From assembly GCA_963741525.1 (NCBI GenBank), contig CAVUIW010000028.1, forward strand, positions 124,001-188,000: a stretch of 64,000 bases of DNA. The letters run 5' to 3'. Position 1 is the first letter of the stretch, and every line of letters starts with the position of its first letter. The notes beneath the pieces were generated by a model. It was not told where the DNA came from, did not search any database, and saw nothing but the letters and a program-made list of their open reading frames with translations. The stretch comes from JANNSX01 sp963741525 (GTDB lineage: Bacteria; Pseudomonadota; Alphaproteobacteria; Rhizobiales; Hyphomicrobiaceae). Of this stretch, positions 8,221-15,469 are shown in pieces. The translations under genes were made by a program, and so were the position numbers.

Positions 8221-9258
8221 TCAGGCCCCGCCGGACCGCGCCAATGCCTTGAGTTCGCGGAACGAGATCAGCTGCCGGCGGCTCTCGTCCCACAGCGTCA
8301 GCCGCACGCTGCGGATGCTCTGCGGAATCGTGATGCGCCCGAGGCTCTTGAGCTCGGGATGATCCGCCAGGACACGGCTGAGGCGATAGTAGGGAATGCG
8401 GCTGCACAAATGATGCACGTGATGGATGCCGATGTTGGCCGTCAGCCAACGCAGCACGAGCGGCAGATCATAGTGCGAGCTACCGTGAAGAGCTGCCTCG
8501 TGCACGGACCAATCCCTCTCGCGATCCCAACTCGTCTCCTCGAACTGGTGCTGGACATAGAAGAGCCACACGCCAATCGACGCGGCGATGACGACAATCG
8601 GTAAATGCACGAGGAGGAACGGCACGAGGCCGACCAGCCAGATGACGGCCATGGCCACCAGGACAACAGCCAGGTTCGTCGCCATCGGTGAAATCCAGGC
8701 GCGCCACTCCGTTGGCGGGAGCACGTCCGGCAGCCGGTTGCGGAGCAGGAACAGATAGGTGGGCCCCAGGCCGAACATGACGAACGGATGGCGATAGAGG
8801 CGGTAGACCAGGCGCCGCCAGCGCGGCAGGGCCAGATACTCGGCAACCGTCAGGGTGTTGATGTCGCCGATGCCGCGCCGGTCGAGATTGCCCGAGGACG
8901 CATGATGCGTGGCGTGGCTGCGCCGCCAGGTGTCGTAGGGCGTCAGCGTCAGCACGCTGATCGCGCGGCCGGTCCAATCGTTGGTGCGCCGGCGGCGGAA
9001 GAACGAGCCGTGGCCGCAATCGTGCTGGATCAAGAAGAGCCGCACCAGGAAGCCCGAAGCAACGGCCGCCAACCCGAGGCTCGCCAGCAGGCTCCAGCCT
9101 TGCGCGTACCAGGACCCGAGCCACAACAGGACCAACGGCACCAGCGTGACGAGAATTTCGACCGTGCTGCGAGAGAGGCTCGGCGCGCGATAGCCGTCGA
9201 GTACCGGCAGCACGTCTCGTGCAGTGAGGGCATTGCCCGCGGGCCCGGAATTGCTCAA
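8221..9258 (-). CDS. Membrane fatty acid desaturase family protein
   Basis: A 345-residue integral membrane di-iron enzyme. All three histidine boxes are present: HDCGHGSFF (H79-H83), SHATHHASSG (H115-H119) and HHVHHL (about residue 275). Four hydrophobic segments lie around residues 33-75 and 195-240, as expected for acyl-lipid desaturases. The open reading frame starts with TTG at 9258 and lacks a strong ribosome binding site, so the true start could be further downstream. It stands alone between convergent and divergent neighbours. Acyl-lipid desaturation (omega-6/DesA-like) is most likely; a ketocarotenoid-type hydroxylase is less likely. Confidence 0.85.
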   Translation of the reverse strand: MSNSGPAGNALTARDVLPVLDGYRAPSLSRSTVEILVTLVPLVLLWLGSWYAQGWSLLASLGLAAVASGFLVRLFLIQHDCGHGSFFRRRRTNDWTGRAISVLTLTPYDTWRRSHATHHASSGNLDRRGIGDINTLTVAEYLALPRWRRLVYRLYRHPFVMFGLGPTYLFLLRNRLPDVLPPTEWRAWISPMATNLAVVLVAMAVIWLVGLVPFLLVHLPIVVIAASIGVWLFYVQHQFEETSWDRERDWSVHEAALHGSSHYDLPLVLRWLTANIGIHHVHHLCSRIPYYRLSRVLADHPELKSLGRITIPQSIRSVRLTLWDESRRQLISFRELKALARSGGA

Positions 9259-9595
9259 GTCGTGAGGTCCCGTTTGGAGGAAACGTCAAACGTGCTGCTG
9301 TGGTCCAGCGGCCGAAGGGCATGAGCCCTCTGGAACGAGACGCGACCGCACCGGGCACTCGAAGCAACTAGGATTCGTCCTTTAGCATCCCTCAGTGTAA
9401 GTGCGCCAGCGACCTATTGTTGCGGCATGTACGGCCTGCCGGGGGGGTTCTCGCCTCGTCGCCCAGTCACGCCGCGTGGCCTGTGAACATCGGATCGGGA
9501 TCGGATAGAATCGTTGGCACACTACGTAGAATGAGCCCCAAGTGCGGGGCGCGCGCCCAGCGGCAGTCGGTGGGAACCATCTCGGTTTTGTGATC
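9259..9595. other. Divergent intergenic region, no gene seen
   Basis: This 337-base interval separates the desaturase (minus) from the DNA alkylation repair gene (plus). It must hold both promoters, but I could not pick out convincing -35/-10 pairs. A short minus-strand frame at 9382-9606 is arginine-rich with no recognisable features and is not called. Confidence 0.4.
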
Positions 9596-10255
9596 ATGAC
9601 GCCCAAGCAGTTCTCCGCAGCCGTCGAATCAGCGCTCTCCCCGCTCGCCGATCCCGCGAAGGCCGGGCCGATGGCGGCCTATATGAAGCACCACTTTGCC
9701 TTTCTCGGCATCAAGTCGCCTGAGCGGCGGGCGGCGACGCGCGGGCTCATTCGCGACCAGACGGAGAGGGTGGCCGACTGCGCCGAGGGGCTCTGGGCGC
9801 TGCCGCATCGCGAGTACCAGTATGTCGCCTGCGACCTACTGGAGCGGCACGCCAAGGCCCTCCCGGCCTCGGCGCTGCCACGGGTCTTGAAGCTGGTCAC
9901 CGCCAAGTCCTGGTGGGACACGGTCGATGCGCTCGCCAAGGTCGTGGGCACGTTGGCGCGGAATGATCCGAAGCTCGTCGCGCGTGTCGAGAAGCTCTCG
10001 ACGCATGAAAACATGTGGCTCCGCCGTATCGCCATCCTGCATCAGCTGGGGTACGGCGCCGGGACCGACGTCGAGCGGCTCACCCGCATCTGCCTCACCA
10101 ACGCCGCCGATACCGAATTCTTCATCCGCAAGGCCATCGGCTGGGCCTTGCGCGAGTACGCCCACCACGATCCCGTTGCTATCCGCCGGTTCGTCGAGCA
10201 GCACGGCGCCGCGCTTTCGCCTCTGAGTGTCCGCGAGGCGAGTAAGCATCTGTAA
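9596..10255 (+). CDS. DNA alkylation repair protein (AlkD-like HEAT repeat)
   Basis: A 219-residue all-helical protein of the AlkC/AlkD family of DNA glycosylases, which excise N3- and N7-alkylpurines without base flipping. Family landmarks are FLGIKSPERRAATRGL near residue 40, HREYQYVACDLLERHAK near residue 75, WWDTVDALA near residue 105, and the C-terminal IRKAIGWALREYAHHDP segment. The ATG at 9596 is preferred to the GTG-type extension at 9542, which adds an unconserved tail. It is monocistronic, with a class III aminotransferase beginning about 100 bases later. A sporadic stress-repair gene rather than part of a pathway here. Confidence 0.87.
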   Translation: MTPKQFSAAVESALSPLADPAKAGPMAAYMKHHFAFLGIKSPERRAATRGLIRDQTERVADCAEGLWALPHREYQYVACDLLERHAKALPASALPRVLKLVTAKSWWDTVDALAKVVGTLARNDPKLVARVEKLSTHENMWLRRIAILHQLGYGAGTDVERLTRICLTNAADTEFFIRKAIGWALREYAHHDPVAIRRFVEQHGAALSPLSVREASKHL

Positions 10256-10352
10256 CTTTCGTGGACCAAGGCGAAGCCCCTCAAATACGGTATCCCCTCG
10301 GCAATCTCTGAAGTAGGCTTGCCCTGTGATATCCGTTCCCTCGGAGGCCCCC

Positions 10353-11594
10353 ATGAACATCGCCACACCGATCACTCCCGACGCCGAGCGCTCACTTCGC
10401 GAGCGGGCCCGCGCCGTTATTCCGGGCGGCATGTACGGCCACCAGCGGATCGCCACGCAATGGCCGGGCGCGCCGCAATTCTTTCGCCGCGGCGAGGGCG
10501 CCCATATCTGGGACGAGAGCGGTAACCGCTACATCGATCTCATGTGCAGCTATGGCCCGATCCTGCTCGGCCACCGGCATCCCGAGGTCGAGGCGGCAGC
10601 CCTCGCCCAGATGCAACTCGCCGACTGCCAGAACACGCCGTCGCATCTGCTGGTCGATCTGGCCGAGCGGCTGGTCGACATCGTCGATCACGCCCAATGG
10701 GCGATGCTGATGAAGAACGGCACCGACGCGACGACGCTGGCGCTGACGATCGCGCGCGCCTCGACGGGCCGGAAAAAGATTCTGGTGGCACGCGGCGCCT
10801 ATCACGGCGCGGCGCCCTGGTGCAATCCGAACGCGACCGGCATCCCCGAGGAGGAGCGGGCGAACCTCGTGTACTACGACTACAATTCCATCCCGAGCGT
10901 CGATGCCGCGCTCGACAAGGCCGGGGGCGACCTCGCCGGCATCATCGCCTCACCCTTCCGGCACGACGCCGGCAAGGATCAGGAGGATGTAGACCCGGCC
11001 TTTGCAAAGCATCTGCGCGCCGTTTGCGATCGCGCCGATGCGCTGCTCATCCTCGACGATGTGCGCTGCGGTTTTCGTCTGGCCTTCGGCGGCAGCTGGG
11101 AGCCGATCGGCGTCAAGCCGGACTTGAGCGCCTGGAGCAAGGCCATCGCCAACGGCTACCCGCTGGCGGCGCTGCTCGGCAATGATCGTGCCCGCGAGGC
11201 GGCTTCCAAGATTTTTGCGACAGGCTCCTTCTGGACCTCCTCCGTGCCGATGGCGGCAGCGCTCGCGACGCTCCGTGTGCTCGAGCGCGACAACGGCATC
11301 GCCCACATGCACCGTGTCGCCAAGAAGATCACCGACGGCATGGCGGCGCAGGCGAAATCGCTGGGCCTGCGCGTCAACATAACCGGCCATCCGACGATGA
11401 CCTATCTGCGCTTCGCCGACGACACCGAATGGCAGCAGACCATCCGCTTCGCCGCCGCCTGCGCGCGGAACGGCCTCTACGTCCATCCGCGCCACAACTG
11501 GTTCGTCTCGACGGCGATCACGGACGAGGTGGCGACGGAGGTGCTGGCGATCACGGAGAAGGCGTTCGGCGAGGTGCGAAGAGAGGTGGCGTAA
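10353..11594 (+). CDS. Class III aminotransferase (glutamate-1-semialdehyde aminomutase-like), second copy
   Basis: A 413-residue PLP enzyme. It carries the entry strand GGMYGHQRIATQWPGAPQF, the cofactor aspartate in LLILDDVRCGFRLAFGGSW, and the lysine in LSAWSKAIANGYPLAALLG. The ATG at 10353 follows CGGAGG at 10342-10347, a better start than the GTG at 10326. It is only distantly similar to the aminotransferase at 5020 and more like the GSA-aminomutase/phenylalanine-aminomutase-like group. It ends 20 bases before the convergent recF stop. No pathway partner is adjacent, so the substrate is unknown. Confidence 0.83.
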   Translation: MNIATPITPDAERSLRERARAVIPGGMYGHQRIATQWPGAPQFFRRGEGAHIWDESGNRYIDLMCSYGPILLGHRHPEVEAAALAQMQLADCQNTPSHLLVDLAERLVDIVDHAQWAMLMKNGTDATTLALTIARASTGRKKILVARGAYHGAAPWCNPNATGIPEEERANLVYYDYNSIPSVDAALDKAGGDLAGIIASPFRHDAGKDQEDVDPAFAKHLRAVCDRADALLILDDVRCGFRLAFGGSWEPIGVKPDLSAWSKAIANGYPLAALLGNDRAREAASKIFATGSFWTSSVPMAAALATLRVLERDNGIAHMHRVAKKITDGMAAQAKSLGLRVNITGHPTMTYLRFADDTEWQQTIRFAAACARNGLYVHPRHNWFVSTAITDEVATEVLAITEKAFGEVRREVA

Positions 11595-11613
11595 AGGCCA
11601 TCGCCGATCGGCC

Positions 11614-12813
11614 CTACACCCCCACCACCCTTCCGTCGTCGACGACCAGAAACTGCGCCAGACCCGACAGGCTCTGGAACGGCTCCCGGTCGGTGCCGGT
11701 GAGCCAGGCTTGGGAGCCGAGCCCCACCAGCTCGGCGAACAGCTCGCGGCGGCGATGCTCGTCGAGATGGGCGGCAATCTCGTCCAGCAGCAGGATCGGC
11801 GCCTCGCCGCCGCGCAGGCGCCGCACCAGCTCGGCATGCGAGAGGATGAGATCGATCAGCAGCGCCTTCTGCTCGCCCGTCGAGCACACCTTTGCCGGCA
11901 GCGCCTTCGGCCCGTGACCGACGAGCAGATCGGAGAGATGCGGACCCTCGAGCTGGCGCGAGGCCGCCCGGTCGCGGTCGCGCATGTGGGCGAGCAGGTT
12001 CGCGAAACTCTCCTCCACCTCGACAGCCGGCTGGTTAGCGAGATCGCGCTCGATGCGTCCGTCGATGACGATCTCCGTCCAGGGAAAGGCCGAGCGCGGT
12101 TTCTCGACGAGCCGGGTTTCGATAGCGCCGCGGATGCGATCAACCGCATCGAGCCGCGCGGCGGCGATCGCAACGCCTGTCTCGGCGATCTGCAGCTCCA
12201 AGCCTTCGAGCTCAGCATGCCGGCCGCCCATCTCGAGCAGGCGATTGCGCTGCCGGCCGGCCCGCTCATAGGCGTTGAGGCGCGTGCGGTGAGCGGGATC
12301 GAAGCACACAATCAACCGATCGAGAAAGCGGCGGCGATCGCTCGCGGGGCCCGTGAAAAGCCCGTCCATCGCCGGCGTCAGCCAGACCACCTCGACCACC
12401 TCGGCGAGCGCCTGGCTGCCGCGTGTTTGGCTGTCGATGCGGATGGTGCGGCCGCTGCCCTCGCCCTCTTCCGAGCGCGCCGATGGGCCTGTGCCGATGT
12501 TGATGCGCCCGGCGCCCGTCCGAACGATCGCCGAAACCGCCCAGCGCCCGCCGGCGCCAATGCGGCCGAGCTCGGCATAAGGCGAGCGGCGCAGTCCGCT
12601 GCCGGGCGCCATCAGCGACACGGCCTCGAGAAGATTGGTCTTGCCCGCGCCATTGGAGCCGAACAGAACGACGGGCTCGGGCCCCAGTTCGAGCGAGAGA
12701 TCGGCGTAGCTGCGGAAATCGGTGAGACGCAGCCGCTCGATCGAGGCCGCGGCTTTTGGTGCCGCTTCGGCCGGGAACTCCTGAGCATCGGCCTCGGCGG
12801 TCTGTCGGGTCAC
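11614..12813 (-). CDS. recF: DNA replication and repair protein RecF
   Basis: A 399-residue SMC-like ATPase that loads RecA at gapped DNA in partnership with RecO and RecR. The Walker A motif GSNGAGKTNLLEA is near residue 54 within the RecF-typical FRSYADLSLEL context, and the ABC-type signature and Walker B are in the C-terminal third (STGEQKALLIDLILSHAEL and ILLLDEIAAHLDEHRR). The start is GTG. The gene follows dnaN by seven bases on the minus strand, the usual dnaN-recF arrangement, implying co-transcription. gyrB, often next, is not present downstream. Confidence 0.96.
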   Translation of the reverse strand: MTRQTAEADAQEFPAEAAPKAAASIERLRLTDFRSYADLSLELGPEPVVLFGSNGAGKTNLLEAVSLMAPGSGLRRSPYAELGRIGAGGRWAVSAIVRTGAGRINIGTGPSARSEEGEGSGRTIRIDSQTRGSQALAEVVEVVWLTPAMDGLFTGPASDRRRFLDRLIVCFDPAHRTRLNAYERAGRQRNRLLEMGGRHAELEGLELQIAETGVAIAAARLDAVDRIRGAIETRLVEKPRSAFPWTEIVIDGRIERDLANQPAVEVEESFANLLAHMRDRDRAASRQLEGPHLSDLLVGHGPKALPAKVCSTGEQKALLIDLILSHAELVRRLRGGEAPILLLDEIAAHLDEHRRRELFAELVGLGSQAWLTGTDREPFQSLSGLAQFLVVDDGRVVGV

Positions 12814-12820
12814 GAAGCGC

Positions 12821-13939
12821 TCACACCCGCATCGGCATCAGCACGAACAGCGCGCGCTCGTCGCCGCCGTCGCGCACGGTCGTGGGCGAGCCCGGATCCG
12901 CCAGCATGAAATGCGCCGTCTCGCCCTCGAGCTGTTGGGAGATGTCGAGGAGATAGCGTGCATTGAATCCGATCTCCAAGGGATCGGCGTCGTAGTCGAC
13001 GGCGATCTCCTCGGTGGCGCTGCCGCCATCCGGGTTGGTCACCGTCAACACCAGCTTCTCGGCCTCGATGTTGAGCTTGACGGCGCGGCCCCGGTCGGTC
13101 GAGACGGTGGCGACGCGATCGACCGCCGTGGCAAAGGACGCGTTCGTCACGTGCATCGCCTTGTTGTTCCCCTGCGGAATGACGCGCTGATAGTCAGGGA
13201 AGGTTCCATCGATCAGCTTCGACGTCATGACGACGGTGCCGATGCGGAACTGGATCTTGGCTGGCGACAGCGCAATGGTGACATCGGCGCCCGCGTCCTC
13301 GAGCAGCCGGTGCAGCTCGTGCACGGTTTTGCGAGGCACGATCACGCCCGGCATGCCCTTGGCGCCGGCCGGACACGGCAGCTCGAACTGCGCGAGGCGA
13401 TGACCGTCGGTCGCGACCGCCCGCAGCATGTCCTGGCCGCCGGTTTGCGCGTTGTGCAGGAAGATGCCGTTGAGATAATAGCGCGTCTCCTCCGTCGAGA
13501 TGGCGAAGCGCGTTTTCTCGATCATGACCTTCAGGTCGCCGGCGCCGATCTCGAATTCGTGTCCCATCTCGCCGGCGGCAAGGTCGGGAAACTCGTCGGC
13601 CGGCAGCACCGGCAGATAGAACCGCGAGCGGCCGGCGGCCAGCGTCATCCTTGAACCGTCGCCGCCGGTATCGAGAGAGATCTGCGCACCTTCCTGCAGC
13701 TTGCGGACGATGTCGTGCAGCAGGTGGGCCGAGACCGTGATGGCGCCCGGCTGGGCGACCTCGCAGCCGGCCGTCTCCACCACCTCGCGCTCGAGGTCGG
13801 TGCCCTTGACCGCCATGCTGCCAGGCTTGGCGGAGATCAGGATGTTGGAGAGGATCGGAATTGTGGTCCGGCGCTCGACGACGCTCGTCACGTGCGAGAG
13901 CGCGCGCATCAGCTCGGTGCGTTCGATCAGCAGTCGCAT
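12821..13939 (-). CDS. dnaN: DNA polymerase III sliding clamp (beta subunit)
   Basis: A 372-residue beta clamp, full length for the family. It starts MRLLIERTELMRALSHVTSVV, contains SVVERRTTIPILSNILI in domain I, and ends with the canonical C-terminus VLMPMRV that lines the partner-binding pocket. The clamp encircles DNA and tethers polymerase III. It is directly upstream of recF. Unlike most alphaproteobacteria-type arrangements, it is separated from dnaA by about 3.6 kb that contains a small basic gene and an AT-richer island. Confidence 0.97.
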   Translation of the reverse strand: MRLLIERTELMRALSHVTSVVERRTTIPILSNILISAKPGSMAVKGTDLEREVVETAGCEVAQPGAITVSAHLLHDIVRKLQEGAQISLDTGGDGSRMTLAAGRSRFYLPVLPADEFPDLAAGEMGHEFEIGAGDLKVMIEKTRFAISTEETRYYLNGIFLHNAQTGGQDMLRAVATDGHRLAQFELPCPAGAKGMPGVIVPRKTVHELHRLLEDAGADVTIALSPAKIQFRIGTVVMTSKLIDGTFPDYQRVIPQGNNKAMHVTNASFATAVDRVATVSTDRGRAVKLNIEAEKLVLTVTNPDGGSATEEIAVDYDADPLEIGFNARYLLDISQQLEGETAHFMLADPGSPTTVRDGGDERALFVLMPMRV

Positions 13940-14122
13940 GCGGCAGGCCGTCCTCTGGTTTCGGGCGGCGCCGGCGGGTCCCGATCCAGCGACGCCAAAG
14001 CCCGCGGCGCGGAATCACGCAACGGGCGGGTAAAGTGACGGTTTGAGGCGGGATTGGCAAGTGGCCACAGCAGTTTATCGGGACGCCGTCGGAGGCTTGG
14101 CAATTTCCGAAATATTGACCCC

Positions 14123-14509
14123 CTATGACACGCCTCCCGGCCTCCTGTCGGCGATCTTGAGCCCCCTGAACGGATTGGGCGGCGGCGGCTTGCGCTTGCC
14201 CGTCGCGACGCCCGTCAGACCGAGCCCGGCCTTCAAGCGCTTGTACTCCGCCGCCCGCCGTTTCAGCTCCCGGCTGACCCAGGTCTTGGCGCCGCGCTGA
14301 GCCTTGATCTCCTTCTCCATGATGGCAAGCAGTCCGCGCTCGACCCGCCGCTCCGCCTTGCCGATGCCGCGCGAGACGGAATCCTGACCCGGCTGCCGCC
14401 GCCGCCACTCCCGATCTTGCGCCTTCCGCTCGGCAAGGCTCGCCTGCAGGATTTGCCACAGCTCCTGCTTGGCGATGTCGATGAGCTTGCGCCGCTCCTC
14501 CGGGTCCAT
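14123..14509 (-). CDS. Hypothetical basic helical protein, probable 5' frameshift
   Basis: A 128-residue protein rich in Arg, Lys and Glu with long predicted helices (for example PEERRKLIDIAKQELWQI) and a proline-rich C-terminus. I do not recognise the family. The frame remains protein-like for another 18 codons upstream (RSEIIAEKLPPMDPEERR across the ATG) up to an in-frame TGA. A good ATG (ATGAGCGCGC) lies just before that TGA but in another frame. Two extra bases in the GCGCGC run would join them, so the start at 14509 may be artificial and the gene about 20 residues longer. It lies between dnaN and the island, in the same direction. Confidence 0.55.
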   Translation of the reverse strand: MDPEERRKLIDIAKQELWQILQASLAERKAQDREWRRRQPGQDSVSRGIGKAERRVERGLLAIMEKEIKAQRGAKTWVSRELKRRAAEYKRLKAGLGLTGVATGKRKPPPPNPFRGLKIADRRPGGVS

Positions 14510-14612
14510 CGGCGGCAGCTTCTCGGCGATGATCTCGCTGCGGGTGTTTGTGCGGTTGCGCGCTCATATCGTCTCCGATTGAACATCCCGGTTGACCCTC
14601 GTCTGAGGGGTA

Positions 14613-14672
14613 GGCAGTAGGCAATAAGGGCCGATGCGGCGCCACTTGCACAAATTACCACTGCCTACTGCC
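14613..14672. repeat. Inverted TGCCTACTGCC repeats
   Basis: GGCAGTAGGCA at 14613-14623 is the reverse complement of TGCCTACTGCC at 14662-14672. Together with the adjoining heptad-like TACTGCC tandem units they form the outer boundary of the dnaN-side of the island. Confidence 0.55.
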
Positions 14673-14674
14673 TC

Positions 14675-14688
14675 ACTGCCTTACTGCC
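14675..14688 (+). repeat. Left direct repeat flanking the dnaN-dnaA insertion
   Basis: ACTGCCTTACTGCC occurs here and again at 17532-17545, on either side of the candidate RNA and the AT-richer two-gene island. It may be a duplicated target or recombination site, although the sequence is built from short TACTGCC units that could recur by slippage. Confidence 0.5.
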
Positions 14689-14781
14689 CAATCTTCAAGC
14701 CAACGCTCCGCCAGCGTCCCGCACGCTGTCGCGTGCCGGGATTAGACAATTGAGGGGCGCGGGGCGATCGAATGCCACGAG

Positions 14782-14811
14782 CTAAAATTTATGGGCGGCA
14801 CACGACCGCCC
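14782..14811 (-). terminator. Rho-independent terminator-like hairpin
   Basis: On the minus strand GGGCGG-loop-CCGCCC is followed by ATAAATTTTAG. It would end a transcript coming from the candidate structured RNA. The T-run is short, so efficiency is uncertain. Confidence 0.45.
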
Positions 14812-15010
14812 CGCGACGGCGTTTTCGATGCTTGTCCTGGTCACCTGAAAAGCCGAGCTGCTTCGGGGAGAGGTTTCTCACCCTTTCCGGACCAAGGTGC
14901 ACCCCGCCGCCCGGGCCTGCGTGAGCCCCAACGGCGGACGCCGTGTCCTCCCGCGCTTCTAAAGACGCCTCTGCAGAAGCGCCCCCCGCCGGGTGACGGA
15001 AGACATTATG
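14782..15010 (-). ncRNA. Candidate structured RNA (glycine-riboswitch-like core), minus strand
   Basis: No protein is supported here, but the minus strand is dense in hairpins. These include CGCTTCT/AGAAGCG near 14970, CCGCCG/CGGCGG near 14920, and a closed core at 14831-14896. In the core, CTTGGTCC pairs with GGACAAG, GGAAAG with CTTTTC, and an internal CCGAAGCAGC and TTTTCAGGTGACCAGGACA resemble conserved strings of glycine riboswitches. The stretch ends in a terminator-like stem (14793-14811) followed by TTTT. No gene follows directly, so it could be a free-standing small RNA instead. Family identity is tentative, and 5' and 3' ends are estimates. Confidence 0.35.
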
Positions 15011-15171
15011 GGGCATGCGCAATATGCGGGGATAAGTTTTGAGCGGGATTTGTCGGATATGGTGAATGACGGCGACGTGCATGCGGGCAAGACCGCCATC
15101 GCCTCGCATGGCTAGGCGGCCGCCTTCGCGGCAACAACTACACACCTCTCATTCAGTGCGGTTGGCAAAAC

Positions 15172-15450
15172 TTACGTCTTGAGAGTTCTTATTTTCTTTA
15201 TTAATTGGGCTTTCTTTGAGCTTGCAGAGGCGAGTGCTCGATCTGCGACGACAAATCCGGTGCCAAGCGCCGGAGCAGCGTCCATCAACTTGTCGACTTC
15301 ATTGCAAACAGATATAAATTCCTCCACCAAAGCGCAACTCTTGTCCGGTGGTATTTCGGATTCAACCCACTCCTCCAGCGTCTTGCCTGATTTACTGGCT
15401 CTCCGTTCCTCATACTGCCGTTGCGGCGGCTTCATCTCGCGAATGCGCAT
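15172..15450 (-). CDS. Hypothetical small protein, partner of the island gene
   Basis: A 92-residue, mostly helical, charged protein with no recognised family. A motif-like segment EEWVESEIPPDKSCALVEEF lies near the middle and a Lys-rich C-terminus (KKAQLIKKIRTLKT) follows. The start is ATG at 15450; a second ATG at 15435 is possible. It follows the 637-residue island gene by 19 bases on the same strand, so the two are likely co-transcribed. Base composition is visibly richer in A and T than dnaN or dnaA, as for its partner. A DNA-binding, antitoxin-like or adaptor role is conceivable but not shown. Confidence 0.6.
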   Translation of the reverse strand: MRIREMKPPQRQYEERRASKSGKTLEEWVESEIPPDKSCALVEEFISVCNEVDKLMDAAPALGTGFVVADRALASASSKKAQLIKKIRTLKT

Positions 15451-15469
15451 TGCTGCGTAAGCGCTTGGG

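Noticed and set aside
13194..14651. 485-aa minus-strand open frame overlapping dnaN in another frame
   Set aside because: Most of it is a shadow of dnaN. Only its first codons (ATG at 14567) matter, as a possible displaced start of the small basic gene.
14782..15010. SRP 4.5S RNA, tmRNA or RNase P RNA as identity of the structured region
   Set aside because: GTCCGGAA and AGCAGC recall SRP RNA but are not in the apical-loop order; no tmRNA tag sequence and no RNase P core (GAGGAAAGTC) could be found.
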